Origin: Flammeovirgaceae bacterium UBA2371 | GTDB lineage: Bacteria; Bacteroidota; Bacteroidia; Cytophagales; Cyclobacteriaceae | Assembly (NCBI GenBank): GCA_002345965.1 | Contig: DDTF01000011.1 | Span: forward strand, 1 to 50,576 | DNA: 50,576 nucleotides | Direction: 5' to 3' | Shown here: positions 7,472 through 16,236 of the stretch, one piece after another | Layout of the letters: each line of letters opens with the position of its first letter | Position numbering within the stretch: the stretch's first letter is position 1 | Notes under the pieces: model-generated | Told to the model about the DNA's origin: nothing | What the model saw: only the letters and a program-made list of their open reading frames with translations | The model's database searches: none | Made by a program: the position numbers and the translations under genes

Positions 7472-10400
7472 CTATTCTTTCTTAAACCAGCTGATTTTTC
7501 CTTCATCAATTTGATTGCGAAAAGTCTCCCAGTCATTGGAGAAAAATGACGCTGCATCTTCGACAAACTCATTGATTAATTTTTCTGCTACTTCAATGCG
7601 TTCTAAATCTTGTGCTGATGGTTTATACAGTCGGGCACGTAATGCCTGTTGCGCATCCGATAATTTAGACTGAGGTGTCACTTCAAAAGAGCTCCAAGCT
7701 CCCACCTGTTTGGTTGGACGGGTGCCTCTCGCCTTGTCCATCAATACTTTTAACTTTTCTTTGATCGCTAAAGATGCCTTAGTTAAAGATTCGGTCTTGT
7801 CGGAATGATTTGATTTCAACTGATTGATAATCTGATCTACCGTTTCTGTACTGTTATTAATCCTTGTAAGTACAGCACCAAGTTTTTGTGATAAATCGTC
7901 CAACTTCTTAAGGGCAGTATAGTGCGCAACTTCAATTTCGTTCGAATAATCAAAACGCGGATCAGGAATTACTTTTACTATGGTTGAATCTTTTCTGCCC
8001 AGATAGGTCAATACAACCTTATATTCTCCTGGAAGAACAGGAATGCCTTTTGACTCTTCATTGATATATGCTCCGGGTAACCTCGCTTTATTTTCATCTA
8101 ATTTCCAAGTAATGTAGTTAAGGCCTGAATCAATATTATCCATTGAGATATTCTGTATCGCTTCGCCCGCGCTATTATAAACTTTCCCACTTATTTGTTG
8201 ACTCTCTTTTTCTGTCTTTACATATTTTACAAAAAAGGGAATCATAACTTGTCCAAAGGGTCGATTCTCACCTTCAAAAGTAGTGTGAAAACCAGTCCAA
8301 ATATTTCCTGGGGGATTGATAAAAATCCCTTTCACCTGCACTGCTTCATTTACAGGAAAAACAGAAAAATCATTAGCTGCTCCGTTACGCGCTATTTTTC
8401 TAAGCGAAATAAGATCATCCAAAATCCAGATTGATCGTCCAAATGTCCCAATGATCAAAGCAGATTCGCGTTCCTGAATGGTCAAATCGGTTGTTGACAC
8501 AGAAGAGAATCCATTTTTAAGTTGCGCCCAATTTTTTCCTTCATCCATACTGATCCACAGTCCATTTTCAGTTCCAGCAAATACAAGATTTGGTTCAACA
8601 GGATCCTGTAGTACAGTGTGTGCATAACCCTTTACCTTGGTATTATCGACTATACGGGTCCATGATTTGCCAAAATCTTTGGTGCGATAGATATAGGGAC
8701 TGAAATCACCTTTACGATAATTGTTAACTACAATCCAGGCCTCTTCTTTATTGTAGCGCGAAGCGCGGATCTGAGCGATCCAACTTTCTCTGGGCAAACC
8801 CTTTATATTTGCTGTAAGATTCAACCAACTCTTTCCACCATCCGAGGTCAATTGCACATTACCATCATCTGTACCCACCCAAATTACCTGTTTATCCAGC
8901 TTGCTGGGGGAAATGCTTAAAATGGAATTATAAATTTCCGCCCCTGAAGCATCAATGGTCAATCCGCCATAATCTTGTTTCTGATGCGCTGGGTTGTTTG
9001 TTGTAAGATCAGGTGAAATGATTTGCCAGGATGCACCCTTATCTGTTGTCTTGTGTAAGAACTGACTTCCGTAGTAAGCCGTTGCTTCGTCATTCAAATC
9101 CTGAGCAAATCCTGCGTTCCAATTAAAACGGAGTCTTGTTTTAAGATCAGGAGCTGGAGGACTTATGCTCTGATAATAACCCGTTAATTTATCGTATCTG
9201 TACAAATCCCCGTTTTGTGAGGTACCATATCCAAATCGAGAGTTTGATGCATCGGGTGAAATATAAAATCCGTCACCACCCACAAGGTATTGCCAATACA
9301 ACGTACGAATGCCACCACGCTTCCAAACATAACCAGGTCCAGACCAATTTCCATTATCCTGTAGTCCCCCATAAACATTATAGGGCATGTCGTTGTCCAC
9401 ATTGATATGATAAAACTGACCTACAGGAATGGACTCCGGGAAATACCAACTTTTTCCTTTATCGTGGGTAATACCTATTCCACCATCACCACCAATGATA
9501 AAAAAAGTCGGGTCATTCGGGTCAATCCAAAAAGCATGAAAATCGGCATGGATCCCTTTCGTTTCATCTGCTGGAATCATCGGTTCCGGATCAAAGCTCT
9601 TACCTCCATCTTCACTTACTGAAAGTGGCTGATAAATATTATACAGGCGATTTTGATCAACAGGGTCTACTGCGATGTCTTGAAAATAAAAAGGTCTGTT
9701 GTTGGTAAATCTTGGATTGTCATTGATCATCTCCCAGTGCAAGCCTCCGTCATCACTTCTGTAAAGGGAATTTTTTGTGGCCTCCACTTTTGCATAAACT
9801 CTGTTGGTATTGCTGCGGGCAATCGCAATTCCGATTCGTCCCAACTCTCCTTTAGGCAACCCATTTTCAACACCTAACTTCTTCCAGTTTTTACCTCCGT
9901 CATAGGTAAGGTACAACCCAGATCCAGGACCACCCGAAGTAAAACTGTAGGGAGTACGATGATGCTCGTACATGGCTGCAAAAATTTTGTTTGGATTAAA
10001 TGGATCCATGACCATATCTCCAACACCCGAGTGATTGTTGGTAAACAGTATTTTAGTCCAGGTTGAACCTCCATCAATGGTTTTGAAAACCCCTCTGTGT
10101 TCATCAGGTGTAAAAGGATCTCCCATTACACCTACATAAACTGTGTTGGGGTTGAGTGGATCAATAAGGATTCTGTGAATTGCTTTTGACTGTTCCAGTC
10201 CCACACGAAACCAGGTATTTCCTGCATCCAAACTTTTGAACAAGCCCAAACCCAGGTTCATGGAGTTGCGCGGATTACCTTCACCAGTTCCTACCCACAC
10301 TACACTGGGATTATTTTGCTGCACCGCAACAGCCCCTATATTGATGGTTGGATTATCATCAAAAATACTTTTCCACGCACTTCCTCCATTTTCAGACTTC

Positions 10401-10615
10401 CACACGCCACCAGATGCAGCACCAAGGTAAATTACCTTTGGATTAGATTGCACCACATCGATGGCTGTGATACGTCCACTCATATTTGCCGGACCTACGT
10501 TTCTTATTTTCAGGTTTTTGAATTGGTTGGCTTCAAATTGCTGAGCCACCAATGGATGAAGAATAGCAAAGAAGAAGAGTGTTAAAATGTTTTTGAGAAA
10601 GGTGTGGACAGTCAT
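7472..10615 (-). CDS. Large secreted Asp-box (BNR/VPS10-like) beta-propeller protein
   Basis: 1047 residues from the chosen start, MTVHTFLKNILTLFFF, a signal peptide cleaved near VAQQ. An alternative ATG at 10681 would place 22 odd residues before it. At least ten Asp-box motifs of the S-x-D-x-G-x-x-W type run through the first two thirds (for example SLDAGNTW, TIDGGSTW, TYDGGKNW, SDDGGLHW, TSDGGKSW), predicting one or two multi-bladed propellers as in sortilin/VPS10 and sialidase-like folds. The last third is a helical tail with an Ig-like part before it. These proteins are often auto-annotated as glycosyl hydrolases, but no catalytic residues are evident. No C-terminal sorting domain is obvious. 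Substrate unknown. Confidence 0.88.
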   Translation of the reverse strand: MTVHTFLKNILTLFFFAILHPLVAQQFEANQFKNLKIRNVGPANMSGRITAIDVVQSNPKVIYLGAASGGVWKSENGGSAWKSIFDDNPTINIGAVAVQQNNPSVVWVGTGEGNPRNSMNLGLGLFKSLDAGNTWFRVGLEQSKAIHRILIDPLNPNTVYVGVMGDPFTPDEHRGVFKTIDGGSTWTKILFTNNHSGVGDMVMDPFNPNKIFAAMYEHHRTPYSFTSGGPGSGLYLTYDGGKNWKKLGVENGLPKGELGRIGIAIARSNTNRVYAKVEATKNSLYRSDDGGLHWEMINDNPRFTNNRPFYFQDIAVDPVDQNRLYNIYQPLSVSEDGGKSFDPEPMIPADETKGIHADFHAFWIDPNDPTFFIIGGDGGIGITHDKGKSWYFPESIPVGQFYHINVDNDMPYNVYGGLQDNGNWSGPGYVWKRGGIRTLYWQYLVGGDGFYISPDASNSRFGYGTSQNGDLYRYDKLTGYYQSISPPAPDLKTRLRFNWNAGFAQDLNDEATAYYGSQFLHKTTDKGASWQIISPDLTTNNPAHQKQDYGGLTIDASGAEIYNSILSISPSKLDKQVIWVGTDDGNVQLTSDGGKSWLNLTANIKGLPRESWIAQIRASRYNKEEAWIVVNNYRKGDFSPYIYRTKDFGKSWTRIVDNTKVKGYAHTVLQDPVEPNLVFAGTENGLWISMDEGKNWAQLKNGFSSVSTTDLTIQERESALIIGTFGRSIWILDDLISLRKIARNGAANDFSVFPVNEAVQVKGIFINPPGNIWTGFHTTFEGENRPFGQVMIPFFVKYVKTEKESQQISGKVYNSAGEAIQNISMDNIDSGLNYITWKLDENKARLPGAYINEESKGIPVLPGEYKVVLTYLGRKDSTIVKVIPDPRFDYSNEIEVAHYTALKKLDDLSQKLGAVLTRINNSTETVDQIINQLKSNHSDKTESLTKASLAIKEKLKVLMDKARGTRPTKQVGAWSSFEVTPQSKLSDAQQALRARLYKPSAQDLERIEVAEKLINEFVEDAASFFSNDWETFRNQIDEGKISWFKKE

Positions 10616-10740
10616 AATCAATCGGGAAATTTTAGCAATTGGTCTAGGTACTGCAAGTAATAAAAAAGCAGCATGTTTCAATCATGAATTAGCTATGATT
10701 GGCTTCATCTTTCCATGAAAGTATATGGAATGACAACTCT

Positions 10741-13509
10741 TTAGACACGTACTTCGCGTTCCGCCACCTGCCCAATTTTTCTTTGTTCTGTTTTTCGTGC
10801 TTTTCTAACATCTACGGCCACCACTTTGTATTCGGGGCACATGGCCTCAGAGTCTGCTACACCCGAAGTGAGAATATTCACCAGCACTTCAGGAAAGTGA
10901 AAGGTAGTGCTAAGCACACCCGGTTTCACTTCTTCAGTGACTCTGGCCTTTAAATCCACCTTTCCCCTGGCCGAACTCACACAAACGATGTCACCATCCT
11001 TAATCCCTTTTCCTTCAGCATCCTGTCGGTTGATAAGCAGGACGTCTTCAGTTAGTATTTCCACATTGGGTGTTCTTCGGGTCATGGCGCCACAGTTGTA
11101 ATGCTCCAACTCCCTATTGGTGGTAAGTATAAATGGAAACGATTCACTGTTTTCCAATATCTCTGAAGACTCTTTAAAATCGTGGTATTGGATCTGTCCT
11201 TTACCAATCTTAAAGGCATCCACGTGCATGATTTCTGTACCCTTTCCGTCCTCCAGCACTGGCCATTGTTTACCATTGTCCCCTAATTCATCCCATTTTA
11301 CCCCTTTGAAGAAAGGGACAATTTTAGAAATTTCTTCCAGCGCTGTTCTTGGATGATAATCAGGTTGCTTATAGCCCATCCTGTTCATTATATCAACAAT
11401 GATTTGTCCATCCACGCGGGTTCCAGGCAATGGATCTACTACAGCATTCACACGTTGAATTCTTCTTTCTCCGTTTGTAAACGTGCCGCTCTTTTCAAGG
11501 AAGGAAGCAGCTGGAAGCACCACGGTTGCCATCTTGGCCGTTTCTGTCATGAAAAGCTCACTCACAATAAAGATGTCGAGATTGGAAAGTGCCTTCTTTA
11601 CATGATTGGTGTTCGGATCAGTCTGTACTACATCCTCACCAATAATCCAAAGTCCTTTCAATTTACCATCGATGGCGGCATCAAACATTTCTGGAATTTT
11701 ATATCCGGCATGCAGCGGAAGATTAACTCCATAAAAATCCTGATAGAGGTGGTGGTACTTTGGATCATCTACAGCAAGGTAACCAGCACCTTGATGCGGT
11801 TGAGCACCCATGTCAGCCATGCCCTGCACATTGTTTTGACCGCGAAGAGGGTTTACCCCAACACCAAGGCGACCAATGTTGCCGGTAATCATTGCAAGGT
11901 CTGCAATTAAAGTGACAGTAAATGTACCTTGGAAATGTTCTGTTACACCAAGTCCATGGAAAGACATTGCACTTTTTGCCTTTGCATACGCCAAAGCAGC
12001 ATCTCTAACTAATCCTTTATCTACACCGGTTATGGATTGCAACTCATCCATATCCAACTTTAAAATACTTTCTTTGAATGTTTCAAAACCTTCGGTTCTC
12101 TTTTCGATAAAGTCTTTGTCCACCATGCCCTCTTTTACAATGTAGTGCATCATCATGTTGAGCAAAGCGACATTAGTACCCGGCCTCAATTGTAAGTGAT
12201 AGGTCGCATAACGTGTCAATTCAATTTTGCGAGGGTCAATCACGATCATGGTCGTTCCCTTCATCGCCTTTTGCTTAATCTTGGCACCCGTTACAGGATG
12301 TGCATCTGTAGGATTGGCTCCAATAACCAATATACAATCTGTGTACTTCAAATCCTTAATTGAATTGGTTGCTGCCCCTGTACCAAAAGTACGTTGCATA
12401 CCCAATGCCGTTGGAGAGTGGCAAACACGTGCACAACCATCAATGTTGTTCGTTCCCACTACCGCGCGGATGAACTTTTGCATGAGGTAATTCTCTTCGT
12501 TCGTTGCTCTTGCACAAGAAATACCTGCTATGGCATCAGCTCCATTGTTATTTTTTATGGAAGTAAATTTCTCTACAATAAAGTCATAGGCTTCGTCCCA
12601 GCTCACTTCTTCAAATTCACCATTGCGTTTTATCAATGGACTTCTCAATCGATCGGGGTGATCATAGAACTTAAATGCATACCTGCCTTTCAAGCAAGTA
12701 TGGCCTTGATTGACTTCTGCATCGTAAGGAGCAAGAATGGATTTTATTTCTCCATCCACAGTTGCAACATCCAGATTGCAGCCTACTCCACAGTAAGTAC
12801 ACACCGTACGGGTAACTTTATCCGGAACCGTTTGCTTTGAACTAAATACATCTGTAATAGCAGAAGTTGGACAAGCTTGTGCACAGGCTCCACAACTCAC
12901 GCAATCGGATTCTTTGAATCCCTCATTCATGCCCATTGTAATGGTGCTATCAAATCCACGGCCTGACATGGTGAGCACCATCTCTCCTTGCACTTCATCG
13001 CATGCCCGCACACATCTGTAGCAATTGATGCAGGTGGACAAATCAGCACGCATGTAAGGATGGGTGATGTCTGGCTTACGGTTCAAATGATTTTTTCCCA
13101 ACGGATAGCGGATGTCATCTGGTGTAATCCGTAGCTGGTTGGCCACATTTTGCAGTTCATTTTTACCTGCCTTGTTTTCATACAATCTATCCAAAGGATA
13201 ATCAGTAAGCACCAACTCCAAAATATTCTTTCTTAATCGTGTAATCCGTTCATTGTCGGTATAGATGTAGGAATTGGGCATCACAGGAGTGTGACAAGAT
13301 GCAACTGTTTTAGCTTTTCCTTGTTTCTCCAAAGCCACATCAACACTACAAACTCGACATGAACCGAAGGGTTTTAGGTTAGGGGCATCACAAAGAGTAG
13401 GTACATTTATGCTTTTTTCTACCCTCTTCACGAAACTTAAAATCATTTCACCTTTTTTAAATTCAAAAGGTTGATCGTTGATGTAAGCAATGTTTTTTTG
13501 TTCACTCAT
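10741..13509 (-). CDS. fdhA: Formate dehydrogenase alpha subunit (molybdopterin, NuoG-like N-terminus)
   Basis: 922 residues. It oxidises formate to CO2 at a bis-MGD centre and passes electrons through Fe-S clusters to FdhB and NAD+. N-terminal 2Fe-2S domain: Cys40, Cys51, Cys54, Cys72. Two 4Fe-4S sets: Cys160/163/166/170 and Cys203/206/209/213. The molybdopterin domain opens with Cys237/240/244/272 and has Lys274. The metal ligand is Cys363 next to His364 (ARVCHSP), so it is a cysteine and not a selenocysteine enzyme. Odd: in the stretch YPLDRLYENKAGKNELQ (104-120) all His/Cys ligands of the NuoG-type 4Fe-4S site are replaced. It starts 22 bp after fdhB and is probably cotranscribed. Confidence 0.94.
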   Translation of the reverse strand: MSEQKNIAYINDQPFEFKKGEMILSFVKRVEKSINVPTLCDAPNLKPFGSCRVCSVDVALEKQGKAKTVASCHTPVMPNSYIYTDNERITRLRKNILELVLTDYPLDRLYENKAGKNELQNVANQLRITPDDIRYPLGKNHLNRKPDITHPYMRADLSTCINCYRCVRACDEVQGEMVLTMSGRGFDSTITMGMNEGFKESDCVSCGACAQACPTSAITDVFSSKQTVPDKVTRTVCTYCGVGCNLDVATVDGEIKSILAPYDAEVNQGHTCLKGRYAFKFYDHPDRLRSPLIKRNGEFEEVSWDEAYDFIVEKFTSIKNNNGADAIAGISCARATNEENYLMQKFIRAVVGTNNIDGCARVCHSPTALGMQRTFGTGAATNSIKDLKYTDCILVIGANPTDAHPVTGAKIKQKAMKGTTMIVIDPRKIELTRYATYHLQLRPGTNVALLNMMMHYIVKEGMVDKDFIEKRTEGFETFKESILKLDMDELQSITGVDKGLVRDAALAYAKAKSAMSFHGLGVTEHFQGTFTVTLIADLAMITGNIGRLGVGVNPLRGQNNVQGMADMGAQPHQGAGYLAVDDPKYHHLYQDFYGVNLPLHAGYKIPEMFDAAIDGKLKGLWIIGEDVVQTDPNTNHVKKALSNLDIFIVSELFMTETAKMATVVLPAASFLEKSGTFTNGERRIQRVNAVVDPLPGTRVDGQIIVDIMNRMGYKQPDYHPRTALEEISKIVPFFKGVKWDELGDNGKQWPVLEDGKGTEIMHVDAFKIGKGQIQYHDFKESSEILENSESFPFILTTNRELEHYNCGAMTRRTPNVEILTEDVLLINRQDAEGKGIKDGDIVCVSSARGKVDLKARVTEEVKPGVLSTTFHFPEVLVNILTSGVADSEAMCPEYKVVAVDVRKARKTEQRKIGQVAEREVRV

Positions 13510-13531
13510 AACCCTCTCATTTTATTGTCGT

Positions 13532-15184
13532 TCAAACAAAATAGGATTTCAATTCTTTGTCAAAATACTTCAGTGCATTTTTTATACCCAATGGCAAACC
13601 ACCACCCAATGCACAGAGTGATCCGATTTCCAAAGTCTCCAATAAGTCGTCCATTAACTGGCGATCGATTTTATAATCATCTTGCTGTGCTTTCTGAAGC
13701 AATTCTTTTCCTCTCACCGATCCGATGCTGCATGGAAAGCACTTCCCACATGACTCTGCTGCTGTAAATTCAAAGAGATGCTCCAAATAGGCAATCATGG
13801 GAAAATCTTCAGGTATACTCACGACACCCGCATGTCCCAATAAAAAGCCGTTGCTGGCAAACGATTCGAAATCTAAAGTTAAGGAGTCTATTTTCTCAAC
13901 AGGCACAATGCCTCCCAAAGGACCTCCAACATGAATGGCTTTTACTTTCTTCTTAAATCCTTTTCCAAAATCATTAACTACTACAGAAAGTGGTGTGCCC
14001 ATCTCAATTTCATACATTCCCGGATTATTGAACAAGCTGTCCAGACAAACCAGTTTAGATCCAGTAGATTTTCCTGTACCCAGTGATGCATACTTTTCGC
14101 CACCGTGCTTCAAAATGTAATACAAAGTTGCACTGGTCTCTACATTGTTAACTACCGTTGGCATACTGAACAACCCCTCCTGAGTGGGATAAGGGGGTCG
14201 CACTCTCACTTCAGGCCGTTGGCCTTCAATAGATGACAACAAGGCTGTTTCTTCTCCACATATATAGGCTCCAGCTCCTTCAATAATCTTAAACCTGAAA
14301 TCAAATCCGCTGCTGTTAATGTTTTCCCCCAATACTCCCTGCTTTTCCCACTTATCGATTTCCTTCTTTATGGCTACTATGGATTCTGGATATTCTCCGC
14401 GGATATAAATCACTCCTCTGTTCGATCCGATGATATATCCCGCTATCAGCATACCGAACAAAAGCAAGTGAGGTTGTTTCTCCAGCAGGTATCGGTCTGA
14501 GTAAGCGCCAGGATCTCCTTCATCGGCATTGCATACCACAAACTTCTGTTCTCCAGGCACATTTTTACAAGACTCCAATTTAAGGCCCATTGGGAACCCC
14601 GCTCCTCCCCTTCCACGCACATTTGATTTTTTGATCTCAGACAACAACTGATCCTTGTCCTTCTTCAAGCACTCACGCACAAAATCAAAAAATAGTTTTT
14701 CCTCAGGATATGGATTAGTCAGAATTGGGTCCTTCAGATTTGAACGGACATGGTAAGCATCAATATTGATACCCTTGTTGTTCAAAACCGCTTCAATTTC
14801 CAGTCCATGTTTACCGGAATAATTTTTTCCTTCATAATGAAATGCGTTGTTCTCGTGACATCTACCCAAACAACACATGTGCCCAATCTCCTCCTCTTTG
14901 AAATGTTTGCTCAACGTGTTTTTTAATTCACCTTGCGTGCCCGCAACAAGACATGCGCTACCATTGCACACATATATTTTTTTCGACTGATGTTCAGCCT
15001 TTAAAAAATCATAGAAACTGACAGTGCCGTATACATTGGCATTGCCCACTAAAAACTCCTTGGCCAATGATCTCATTTCATTGGGATCGGGGGTTCTTTT
15101 TTCTTTTGAGATAGAAACCAGTTTTTCAAAAAGCGGGTCTTCTAATCCCTTTCTGGCAGCTAACTTTGATAAATTCTCAGACAT
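13532..15184 (-). CDS. fdhB: NADH-binding formate dehydrogenase beta subunit, NuoE-NuoF fusion
   Basis: 550 residues combining two complex-I-like modules. Residues about 1-140 are a NuoE thioredoxin-like 2Fe-2S domain (Cys73, Cys78, and CCLGRC at 104-109). The remainder is NuoF: GRGGAGFP at 191-198 (FMN/NADH site), CNADEGDPGAYSDRYLLE, GAGAYICGEETALL, and CGKCFPC (Cys479/482/485) with a later Cys in CALGG for the 4Fe-4S cluster. It would take electrons from FdhA and reduce NAD+. The start at 15184 (MSENLSKLAARKG) is preferred over an upstream ATG at 15229 because a GGAA lies a few bases before it and the extension is hydrophobic without purpose. A gap of 209 bp separates it from fdhD. Confidence 0.92.
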   Translation of the reverse strand: MSENLSKLAARKGLEDPLFEKLVSISKEKRTPDPNEMRSLAKEFLVGNANVYGTVSFYDFLKAEHQSKKIYVCNGSACLVAGTQGELKNTLSKHFKEEEIGHMCCLGRCHENNAFHYEGKNYSGKHGLEIEAVLNNKGINIDAYHVRSNLKDPILTNPYPEEKLFFDFVRECLKKDKDQLLSEIKKSNVRGRGGAGFPMGLKLESCKNVPGEQKFVVCNADEGDPGAYSDRYLLEKQPHLLLFGMLIAGYIIGSNRGVIYIRGEYPESIVAIKKEIDKWEKQGVLGENINSSGFDFRFKIIEGAGAYICGEETALLSSIEGQRPEVRVRPPYPTQEGLFSMPTVVNNVETSATLYYILKHGGEKYASLGTGKSTGSKLVCLDSLFNNPGMYEIEMGTPLSVVVNDFGKGFKKKVKAIHVGGPLGGIVPVEKIDSLTLDFESFASNGFLLGHAGVVSIPEDFPMIAYLEHLFEFTAAESCGKCFPCSIGSVRGKELLQKAQQDDYKIDRQLMDDLLETLEIGSLCALGGGLPLGIKNALKYFDKELKSYFV

Positions 15185-15348
15185 AAGTTCTATTCCGGTT
15201 GATGTCAATCCCAAGATTAGGATTAACATACCTCTAATTTAATTAAAGAATATCAAAGAACCCGTGATTGTTACGCCTAACCTAATTTTATGAGGCAAAG
15301 GGAAACCGTTTTGACGTATAACGGCTAAAAAATTCTATAGATGTTGCT

Positions 15349-15364
15349 GTTCCTTTACAGGAAC
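15349..15364. repeat. Small stem-loop between fdhD and fdhB
   Basis: GTTCCT-ttac-AGGAAC, a perfect 6-bp stem with a 4-base loop. On the minus strand it lies 30 bp after the fdhD stop and is followed about ten bases later by a TTTTTT run, so it may be a weak terminator of the fhs-fdhD unit. A second short repeat, CCGTT...AACGG (15306-15324), lies just beyond. The fdhB promoter should be in the same gap. Confidence 0.35.
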
Positions 15365-15393
15365 GGTTTAGTATGATTCGTGATATAACTTGA

Positions 15394-16230
15394 TTAAGAG
15401 ATTCTCTCTTTTCCAGTATAAACATTGAAACTATTCTCTCGAACAAAGCCCATCAAAGTCATTCCCAAATCGCCTGCCAATGTAACTGCGAGGCTCGAGG
15501 GGGCTCCTACTGCGGCCATTATTGGTACGCCAGCACGCAAAGCTTTTTGAACAAGCTCAAAACTTGCCCGACCACTCACTACCATGATGGTATTGGCCAA
15601 TGGAATTTCTCCTTTAAAAAGAGAAGCTCCGATAATTTTATCCATGGCATTGTGCCGGCCAACATCCTCTCGGGTTAATAGTAGCTTCCCGCTTAAATCA
15701 AACAACCCAACGGCATGCAATCCTCCAGTGTGTTCAAAAATCTGTTGCGCTTCTCTCAGCTTGTCAGGCAGCGTGTGAACTACAGCTTTGTCTATTTTTA
15801 TTCTATCCTGTATTCGGGCACATGTCACTTCCACGGCTTCAATAGAAGACTTACCACACACACCACAACTTGATGTGGTGTAGAAGTTGCGTTGAAGTTT
15901 TTTCATATCCAGCTTTACATCTGGCTTCAGTTCTACCCTCACTACATTATCCCTTTCTTCTTGCTTTCCCACATCTTCACAATACTTGATGCTTTCAACT
16001 TGGTTATAGGAGTCTATTATACCTTCAGTGAAAAGAAACCCTGTGGCAAGTTCGTAATCATGGCCTGGGGTGCGCATGGTTACCGACAAGCTTTTTTGTG
16101 TGCGGTCTCCAATTGGACCGAAACCAATTCTGATTTCCAAAGGCTCTTCAACAGCCATCAAATCCGGTTTCACCTGACTGCTTCCTGCAGTCACTTTTGT
16201 AATCTCAACCGGCTTTACTGAAGGACTCAT
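15394..16230 (-). CDS. fdhD: Formate dehydrogenase accessory sulfurtransferase FdhD
   Basis: 278 residues, normal length. FdhD moves sulfur from a cysteine desulfurase to the molybdenum cofactor, which formate dehydrogenase needs for activity. The conserved loop TSSCGVCGK carries the two working cysteines (Cys122, Cys125). GRASFELVQKA, the VGAPSSLAV motif and LTREDVGRHNA are also family hallmarks. It begins 6 bp after the fhs stop, so fhs and fdhD form an operon, with fdhB-fdhA next downstream on the same strand. Confidence 0.95.
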   Translation of the reverse strand: MSPSVKPVEITKVTAGSSQVKPDLMAVEEPLEIRIGFGPIGDRTQKSLSVTMRTPGHDYELATGFLFTEGIIDSYNQVESIKYCEDVGKQEERDNVVRVELKPDVKLDMKKLQRNFYTTSSCGVCGKSSIEAVEVTCARIQDRIKIDKAVVHTLPDKLREAQQIFEHTGGLHAVGLFDLSGKLLLTREDVGRHNAMDKIIGASLFKGEIPLANTIMVVSGRASFELVQKALRAGVPIMAAVGAPSSLAVTLAGDLGMTLMGFVRENSFNVYTGKERIS

Positions 16231-16236
16231 ATATCA

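Noticed and set aside
10711..10730. TTCCAT-N8-ATGGAA inverted repeat after fdhA
   Set aside because: Only 6 bp with a long loop and no T-run on either strand; too weak to call a terminator or operator.
11353..11910. 185-codon open frame on the plus strand inside fdhA
   Set aside because: It runs antisense to a well-supported gene, has no family features and unlikely composition; a shadow frame.
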